10,360 nt of DNA from contig JAGTRH010000033.1 of assembly GCA_018396795.1 (NCBI GenBank), forward strand, positions 1-10,360, written 5' to 3'. Made by a program: the position numbers and the translations under genes. Positions 6,037 through 10,360 of the stretch are shown here, piece by piece. The DNA is from Candidatus Bathyarchaeota archaeon. Its GTDB lineage: Archaea; Thermoproteota; Bathyarchaeia; Bathyarchaeales; B26-1. A model generated the notes under the pieces. That model had not been told where the DNA came from, made no database searches, and saw nothing but the letters and a program-made list of their open reading frames with translations. Numbering within the stretch: position 1 is the first letter of the stretch; each line of letters begins with the position of its first letter.

Positions 6037-6876
6037 ATGCGTGTGACATTACTTGAGAAGAATGATTTTGCTGTGCGCTTTATAGTTGAAGGAATAAATG
6101 CTCCCTTAGCGAATACGCTGAGGAGAATAATGCTTTCGGAAGTTCCTACAATGGCTATAGACGACGTTATAGTTTACGAGAATTCATCAGTTTTACACGA
6201 TGAAATCCTTGCCCTAAGACTTGGGTTGATTCCCCTTAAAACCGACTTAGACGCTTATAATCTTCCAGAGAAATGTAGCTGTAAAAGTGAACTTGGTTGC
6301 CCCCTATGTAGAGCAATTTTGACGCTTGATATTGAGGTTGAAAATGGCGTTCGCACAGTATACTCTGGAGACTTAGTTCCCGAGAATCCGAATATAGCTC
6401 CGATAAGTGATAGGATTCCAATAGTTAAGCTTGCAGCTGGACAAAAAATTAGGCTTGAAGCATACGCAAAGCTTGGTAGGGGGAAGGATCACGCTAAGTG
6501 GCAGCCTGTTTCAGCATGCACATATCGATATAAATCTGTAATTAAAATAGATCACTCAAGATGCAATGCTTGCGGTAGATGTGTTGAAATCTGTCCGAGA
6601 AAAGTTCTTGTGAAAGAAGGTGATAAAATAGCGGTTGCGGAGGAGATTGAGTGCGTATTATGCAATGATTGTGTTAGAGTCTGTGAAGTAATACCGCCTC
6701 CAATCCAAGTAAACTGGGATAATAACACATTTATTTTTTACGTTGAGTCTGTAGGCTCCTTACCAGTGGAGCGCGTGATTCTTGAGGCATTGAGAGTCTA
6801 CGAAGAAAAAGATACAGGATGTAGCAATTCACTTGAGGGATTAAACAATGAGAAAAAGAGGGACAACGAATCCTAG
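6037..6876 (+). CDS. rpoD: DNA-directed RNA polymerase subunit D (Rpb3/alpha-like) with two-cluster ferredoxin domain
   Basis: RpoD of 279 residues. With subunit L it forms the alpha-like platform on which archaeal RNA polymerase assembles. The alpha-type dimerisation domain is split: residues 1-45 (FIVEGINAPLANTLRRIMLSEVPT) and about 225-260. An insertion domain contains a cysteine group (C80, C82, C88, C91) that may bind zinc. Residues 168-222 form a ferredoxin-like domain with two complete four-cysteine sets: C176, C179, C182, C186 followed by P, and C206, C209, C212, C216. Both [4Fe-4S] sites therefore look intact, whereas some archaea keep only one or none. The start has GAGGATTG upstream. 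Its last 29 bases overlap rpl18e in another frame. Confidence 0.96.
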   Translation: MRVTLLEKNDFAVRFIVEGINAPLANTLRRIMLSEVPTMAIDDVIVYENSSVLHDEILALRLGLIPLKTDLDAYNLPEKCSCKSELGCPLCRAILTLDIEVENGVRTVYSGDLVPENPNIAPISDRIPIVKLAAGQKIRLEAYAKLGRGKDHAKWQPVSACTYRYKSVIKIDHSRCNACGRCVEICPRKVLVKEGDKIAVAEEIECVLCNDCVRVCEVIPPPIQVNWDNNTFIFYVESVGSLPVERVILEALRVYEEKDTGCSNSLEGLNNEKKRDNES

Positions 6877-7210
6877 TTTAGCAAACCTGCTTCGCACTTT
6901 GAGAAAGGCCGCTAGAGAGAATAAGGCTGAAATATGGAATGATGTAGCGGATTATTTATCTAAGTCGCGAAGAAAACGCGTAGCCGTAAATATAAGCCGT
7001 ATAAACCGCTATACGAAAGAGGGCGATGTGGTTCTTGTCCCAGGAAAGGTATTAGGAGCTGGGCTACTTAAGCATCAAGTTACTGTTGCAGCGTTTGATT
7101 TTTCAGATCAAGCGCGCCGCAAAATAATTGGAGTTAAAGGGAAATGTTTATCCATATCTGAGCTCATAGAATTGAATCCTAAAGGTTCAAACGTTAAGAT
7201 AATTGGGTGA
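6848..7210 (+). CDS. rpl18e: Large-subunit ribosomal protein L18e (eL18)
   Basis: L18e of 120 residues, an archaeal/eukaryotic-specific large-subunit protein. Recognised by NPSLANLLRTLRKAARENKA near the N-terminus, AVNISRINRYTKEGDVVLVP, and the conserved GKVLGAGLLKHQVTVAAFDF at about residues 66-85. Start ATG 6848 lies inside the end of rpoD, with TTGAGGGA as ribosome site about eight bases upstream. This 29-base overlap is unusually long for the operon and implies coupled translation. The stop overlaps the possible GTG start of rpl13. Confidence 0.96.
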   Translation: MRKRGTTNPSLANLLRTLRKAARENKAEIWNDVADYLSKSRRKRVAVNISRINRYTKEGDVVLVPGKVLGAGLLKHQVTVAAFDFSDQARRKIIGVKGKCLSISELIELNPKGSNVKIIG

Positions 7211-7215
7211 TCTTG

Positions 7216-7650
7216 GTGAACTCGCGGAAGAGCGATGAAGCAACAATAATTGATGCCAAAGGCTTAATTCTCGGAAGAATGGCTAGTATAGTTGCTAAAA
7301 GGCTTCTCAATGGCGAGAAGATTGTTATAGTGAACGCAGGTGACGTAGTAATATCGGGAGATAAATATAGCGTAATACAGGATGCACATGAATATCTTAG
7401 AATCGGTCATCCGGGAAAGGGACCCCTACATCCTAGAAAGCCAGATCTCATAGTTAAAAGAGCTATACGTGGCATGCTACCTTATAAGACGCCTCGTGGT
7501 AGAGAGGCTTTGAAGAGACTAAGAGTATATATAGGTATACCGGATGATCTAAAAGGGAAAAGTATGGAAACTATTCCAGAGGCTGATGTCAGCAAGTTAA
7601 GAGGCCGATATATAACTGTTTCCGAGATGGTTCAATATATTAAGGGGTAG
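7216..7650 (+). CDS. rpl13: Large-subunit ribosomal protein L13 (uL13)
   Basis: L13 of about 144 residues, an early-assembling large-subunit protein. Signatures are IDAKGLILGRMASIVAKRLL at the N-terminus, IVNAGDVVISGDK, GPLHPRKPDLIVKRAIRGML, and YKTPRGREALKRLRVYIG. The start is uncertain: the frame offers GTG 7207 (overlapping the rpl18e stop by four bases), TTG 7213, and GTG 7216. I prefer 7216 because GGTGATC at 7206-7212 matches the 3' half of the ribosome-site consensus with suitable spacing. Start 7207 would add three residues. Confidence 0.95.
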   Translation: MNSRKSDEATIIDAKGLILGRMASIVAKRLLNGEKIVIVNAGDVVISGDKYSVIQDAHEYLRIGHPGKGPLHPRKPDLIVKRAIRGMLPYKTPRGREALKRLRVYIGIPDDLKGKSMETIPEADVSKLRGRYITVSEMVQYIKG

Positions 7651-7665
7651 AAGGGTGAGACGATA

Positions 7666-8079
7666 ATGTCGAGTTCATCAAAGAAGGTTTTAGTTGTAAG
7701 TGGTAAACGCAAAACGGCTCTTGCAAAAGCTATTATTAGACCTGGAATGGGCAAGGTACGCATAAACAATATACCCTTAGAAATATATGTTCCTGAAGTT
7801 GCCCGTTTAAAGATTTTGGAACCACTAATAGAATCTGGTGAAGTTTGGAAAGGTTTAGATATAGATGTTAAAGTAAGGGGTGGGGGCTTTATGGGCCAAG
7901 CTGAAGCTGCAAGAATGGCCATCGCCAGGGCGCTCGTTAAGTGGACTAAGAGTTCCCATGTTAAATCATCTCTGCTTAAGCTTGATAGGACATTGATAGC
8001 TGGCGACCCAAGGAGAAAAGAACCTAAAAAATTTGGAGGACCAGGTGCGAGAGCTAGAGACCAGAAAAGTTATAGGTGA
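7666..8079 (+). CDS. rps9: Small-subunit ribosomal protein S9 (uS9)
   Basis: S9 of 137 residues, a 30S head protein whose C-terminal tail reaches P-site tRNA. It has the conserved [20 protein letters not shown] at about residues 12-31, [20 protein letters not shown] in the middle, and the basic tail [18 protein letters not shown], ending in the invariant KSYR. GGGTGA at 7653-7658 sits seven bases before the ATG. It follows the rpl13 stop by 15 bases. Confidence 0.97.
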   Translation: MSSSSKKVLVVSGKRKTALAKAIIRPGMGKVRINNIPLEIYVPEVARLKILEPLIESGEVWKGLDIDVKVRGGGFMGQAEAARMAIARALVKWTKSSHVKSSLLKLDRTLIAGDPRRKEPKKFGGPGARARDQKSYR

Positions 8080-8112
8080 AAATTTGTCTCCTATCTTGAG
8101 AAGGATGATAAT

Positions 8113-8337
8113 ATGATAATACCAGTCAGATGTTTTACATGTGGTAAACTCATAGGAGATAAATGGGAAGAGTTTGCCAGAAGAATTAAGGGCGGAGAAA
8201 ATCCGGGAAAAGTTCTGGATAGCTTAGGTTTAACACGTTACTGTTGTAGGCGTATGCTTCTCTCGCACGTTGAGATAATAGATGAAATAATAAAGTTTTA
8301 TGAGAGAAGAGCGGATATTGAAGAAGAGGAGGAATAA
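8113..8337 (+). CDS. rpoN: DNA-directed RNA polymerase subunit N (Rpb10)
   Basis: RpoN of 74 residues, a small zinc-binding subunit that joins the D/L platform to the large catalytic subunits. The N-terminal [18 protein letters not shown] is diagnostic. The zinc ligands are C7, C10, C44 and C45 (CFTCG and TRYCCRRM), the atypical CX2C...CC arrangement of Rpb10. It ends in an acidic EEEEE run, slightly longer than many homologues. AAGGATGAT immediately upstream serves as ribosome site. The subunit K gene, which usually follows in archaea, is not here: eno begins three bases after the stop. Confidence 0.96.
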   Translation: MIIPVRCFTCGKLIGDKWEEFARRIKGGENPGKVLDSLGLTRYCCRRMLLSHVEIIDEIIKFYERRADIEEEEE

Positions 8338-8340
8338 TAA

Positions 8341-9591
8341 ATGTCTACTATAATTGAAGATGTAAAAGCTAGGAAAATTTTAAACAGCAGAGGTGAAATG
8401 ACGATAGAAGTGGAGGTAGCTACGGTTGACGGTTTCGGCGTAGCATCAGCGCCGAGCGGTGCAAGCAAGGGTAAAGCCGAAGCGGTTGCCTATCCATCCG
8501 GAGGCATCGATGAAGCCATAAAGAAGGTCGATGAGCTCATTGCACCGGAACTTATAGGTATGAATGCCGATGAGCAGGAGGAGATAGATAACCTTTTACA
8601 TGAACTTGACGGGACTAGGAACTTCGAGAACATTGGCGGTAATACTGCTTTTGCGGTTTCTATGGCAGTAGCCGATGCAGCAGCCAATTCATATAATATG
8701 CCTTTATTTCAATATTTGGGTGGATACGTGGCATGTTACCTGCCATATCCGCTTGGAAATGTTCTTGGCGGAGGCAAACATGCTTTAGGCAAGGTTCCAG
8801 ATATACAAGAATTCTTAATTCTACCAGTTGGCGCTCCCACATTTATGGCTGCAGCTGAGGCTAACGTTAAGATTCATAGGAAATTAAGGGATCTGCTTGT
8901 TAGGGTTGATCCATACTTTACTGGTGGGAGAGGGGACGAGGGTGCTTGGGCTCCTAATATATCTAATGAGAAAGCCCTAGAGGTTGTCTCAAGAGCGTGT
9001 GAGGAAGTTTCTAATGAAGTTGGCTTTGAATGTAGGGTTGGTTTAGACGTAGCCTCTTCATCCCTTTGGGATCCAGAAAAACAACGTTATGTATATGCGA
9101 GTGAGGGTGTTGAGAAAGATTCTGGTGAGCAACTGGAGTATATCATAAGTTTGATTGAAAAGTACAAACTAATCTATGTTGAAGATCCATTTCATGAGGA
9201 TGATTTTGAGAGCTTCAGTGAGATTACTTCTAAAGTTAAGGGTTGCTTAATATGTGGTGATGACCTATTTGTTACGCGCGAGGATCGCCTAAGCATTGGC
9301 ATAGCCAATAAGGCGGGGAACGCGATAATAATCAAAATGAATCAGGTTGGAACATTAACTGATACTTGGAGGACAACTAAACTCGCTAAAGAGAGTGGTT
9401 ATGTGCCGATAGTCTCCCATAGATCTGGCGAGACAACTTCTTTTCACATTGCGCATTTAGCGGTTGGCTTCGGCTGCCCTGTAATAAAGACCGGCGTTGT
9501 CGGAGGGGAACGTATAGCGAAGATCAATGAACTTATATATATAGAGGAAATCTTGGGCGAGAAAGCTAAAATGTCCAAGTTAAAAATTTAG
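8341..9591 (+). CDS. eno: Enolase (phosphopyruvate hydratase)
   Basis: Enolase of 416 residues, converting 2-phosphoglycerate to phosphoenolpyruvate in glycolysis and gluconeogenesis. All catalytic and metal-binding positions of the family can be placed: S42 in SGAS, H147 in GGGKHA, Q156-E157 in QEF, E200 in GDEG, magnesium ligands D236 (GLDVASS), E281 (VEDPF) and D307 (GDD), K332 (IKMNQ), H360-R361-S362 (SHRSGET), and K383 (IKTG). Two blocks depart from the bacterial/yeast pattern: SRGEM for SRGNP near the N-terminus, and one extra residue in the H147-E157 loop (HALGKVPDIQE). GAGGAGG at 8326-8332 gives a strong start. The link of eno with rpoN and rps2 is a known archaeal gene order. Confidence 0.97.
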   Translation: MSTIIEDVKARKILNSRGEMTIEVEVATVDGFGVASAPSGASKGKAEAVAYPSGGIDEAIKKVDELIAPELIGMNADEQEEIDNLLHELDGTRNFENIGGNTAFAVSMAVADAAANSYNMPLFQYLGGYVACYLPYPLGNVLGGGKHALGKVPDIQEFLILPVGAPTFMAAAEANVKIHRKLRDLLVRVDPYFTGGRGDEGAWAPNISNEKALEVVSRACEEVSNEVGFECRVGLDVASSSLWDPEKQRYVYASEGVEKDSGEQLEYIISLIEKYKLIYVEDPFHEDDFESFSEITSKVKGCLICGDDLFVTREDRLSIGIANKAGNAIIIKMNQVGTLTDTWRTTKLAKESGYVPIVSHRSGETTSFHIAHLAVGFGCPVIKTGVVGGERIAKINELIYIEEILGEKAKMSKLKI

Positions 9592-9602
9592 GTGGGAAAA
9601 TA

Positions 9603-10216
9603 TTGTCGTCCAAGGAAAAGATTGAAAGCGAGGCTGGTGTAGTAACTGAAGTATTATTGTTACCACAAGATATTCTTCTCTCCGCTGGTGTACATATTGG
9701 AATGGCCTTGTTGTACTAGACATAAAGAAGATTGATGAACGAATAAGGGTTGCTGCAAAGTTTCTGAGCAGATTTGATCCGCCAAAGGTTGTGGCCACGG
9801 CGGTTAGGTTATATGCTAGAGAACCAGTTGCAAAGTTCTGTGAGATTACAAAGGCAACCCCCGTGATAGGACGCTTTATTCCAGGCTTATTCCTGAATCC
9901 ACTTTATCCTGGCAGGATCGAGCCGGATGTAGTATTGGTTTCAGATCCCAGAGCCGATGCGCAAGCTATCCGAGAAGCAACAAAAATTGGTGTACCAGTT
10001 GTGGCTTTATGTAGTACAGACAATGAGTTCACAAATATTGATTTAGTTATACCTACGAACAATAAAGGTAGAAGATCACTCGCAGTAATATATTGGCTTT
10101 TAGCTAGACAGATTCTTCGTGAAAGAGGGGAAATTCCAGCCGATGGTGACCTACAGGTTCCAATCGAAGAATTTGAAGTTAAACTAGTTGAAAAAACTCA
10201 ACAGCAGGAAGAGTGA
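9603..10216 (+). pseudogene. rps2: Small-subunit ribosomal protein S2 (uS2), interrupted by an internal deletion/frameshift
   Basis: S2 of the 30S subunit, present in two frames. From TTG 9603 (AGGTGGG six bases upstream) the first 33 residues are normal, with LLLPQDILLSAGVHIG. After GVHIG at 9701 this frame reads five foreign residues and stops at 9717-9719. From 9701 another frame reads NGLVVLDIKKIDERIRVAAK, then the rest of S2 including TPVIGRFIPGLFLNP, VSDPRADAQAIREATKIGVP, and PTNNKGRRSLAVIYWLLARQ, with stop at 10214-10216. The family's TQxKTKDMExFIYRVRP stretch between them is missing: about 17 residues, or about 52 bases, which accounts for the shift. Restored length would be about 221 residues, normal for archaeal S2. 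As written the protein cannot be made whole. Because S2 is essential, a sequence or assembly error is more likely than true loss. Confidence 0.9.
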
Positions 10217-10268
10217 GCATCGAGTTTAATCAAATATTTTCATCGGCGAAATACGAGTAAGGTTAATA

Positions 10269-10276
10269 CTTTATAT
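10269..10276 (+). promoter_or_regulatory. TATA-like box downstream of rps2
   Basis: The sequence ctttatat, preceded by ggttaata, resembles an archaeal TATA element. A transcript start near 10300 would give a leader of about 38 bases up to the ribosome site and putative start at 10338. It suggests that the next gene is transcribed independently of the ribosomal operon. Confidence 0.35.
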
Positions 10277-10337
10277 TCTGGGATTGCAGAGTCTTATTTT
10301 GGTAAAGAGTAGCATGTAGTAGGGAGGAGAATTAGGC

Positions 10338-10360
10338 CTGACTCTCAAGATTAGGTATGC
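10338..10360 (+). CDS. Possible start of a following gene (CTG start?), cut by the window end
   Basis: GGGAGGAG at 10322-10329 is one of the strongest ribosome sites in the window, so a gene start is expected about eight bases later. At 10338 the codon is CTG, followed by the open frame TLKIRYA to the window end. This frame is closed on the left by TAG at 10320-10322, and no ATG, GTG or TTG lies in it. The other two frames carry stops. Either a rare CTG start is used or a base is wrong nearby. Too short to identify a family. Confidence 0.25.

Noticed and set aside
6009..6056. A 15-codon frame (MRKRKRGLNYACDIT) just before and overlapping the rpoD start, with a beginning similar to that of L18e (MRKRG).
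   Set aside because: It is very short, shares its A/G-rich beginning with what is simply the rpoD ribosome-site region, and has no clear ribosome site of its own. The resemblance to L18e is likely chance.
8860..8880. Enolase seemed to have lysine (K177) in place of a catalytic glutamate, by ungapped comparison with yeast enolase around its GSEVYHNL segment.
   Set aside because: The catalytic glutamate of yeast enolase (E168) lies in the QEF motif, which is intact here as Q156-E157. K177 is at a non-catalytic helix position, so the enzyme looks fully active.
9791..10216. Treating the 141-codon frame starting at GTG 9791 as a complete short S2 protein.
   Set aside because: S2-like sequence continues upstream in the same frame to 9701 and in another frame back to 9603, so 9791 is an internal codon of a broken gene and not a true start.

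Overview
The window is archaeal. It encodes archaeal or eukaryote-type ribosomal proteins (L18e, P0-type L10, archaeal S4, S13 and L13), the archaeal RNA polymerase subunits RpoD (with ferredoxin domain) and RpoN, Spt5, SecE, and the archaeal D-aminoacyl-tRNA deacylase DtdA. A+T-rich TATA-like boxes lie about 25 bases before several inferred transcript starts. Coding is dense, with strong GGAGGTGA-type ribosome sites and frequent GTG or TTG starts. Gene content fits an uncultured TACK-type archaeon, possibly a Bathyarchaeia-like lineage, but the lineage is an inference from gene order and protein style and is not proven here.

Layout: (1) Positions 1-95 hold the start of an unidentified minus-strand gene. 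It is divided by a divergent promoter region from (2) a plus-strand operon secE - spt5 - rpl11 - rpl1 - rpl10 (about 228-3004). This operon couples protein export, transcription elongation and the GTPase stalk/L1 stalk of the large subunit. The usual next gene, rpl12, is absent and L10 ends without the usual acidic tail. (3) A minus-strand block (3036-4396) holds two paralogous single-domain RAM (Lrp/AsnC ligand-binding) proteins followed by dtdA, convergent with rpl10. (4) A second divergent promoter region (4397-4509) leads into a long plus-strand operon: rps13 - rps4 - rps11 - (107-base gap) - rpoD - rpl18e - rpl13 - rps9 - rpoN - eno - rps2. This order is classic in archaea, except that rpoK, normally between rpoN and eno, is missing.

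The most concrete anomaly is in rps2. The gene reads correctly at both ends, but about 52 bases of the conserved GVHIGT...RPDGL region are gone near 9701-9704. This shifts the frame and introduces stops. S2 is essential, so an assembly or sequencing deletion is the likeliest cause. After rps2 a new promoter and a strong ribosome site lead to an open frame whose only near-cognate start in position is CTG, cut off by the window end.

Overall this is a housekeeping transcription/translation region. I see no mobile elements, CRISPR arrays, rRNA or tRNA genes, and no convincing new multi-gene system. The best leads are the missing partner genes (rpl12, rpoK), the tail-less L10, the RAM-RAM-dtdA cluster, and the broken rps2.
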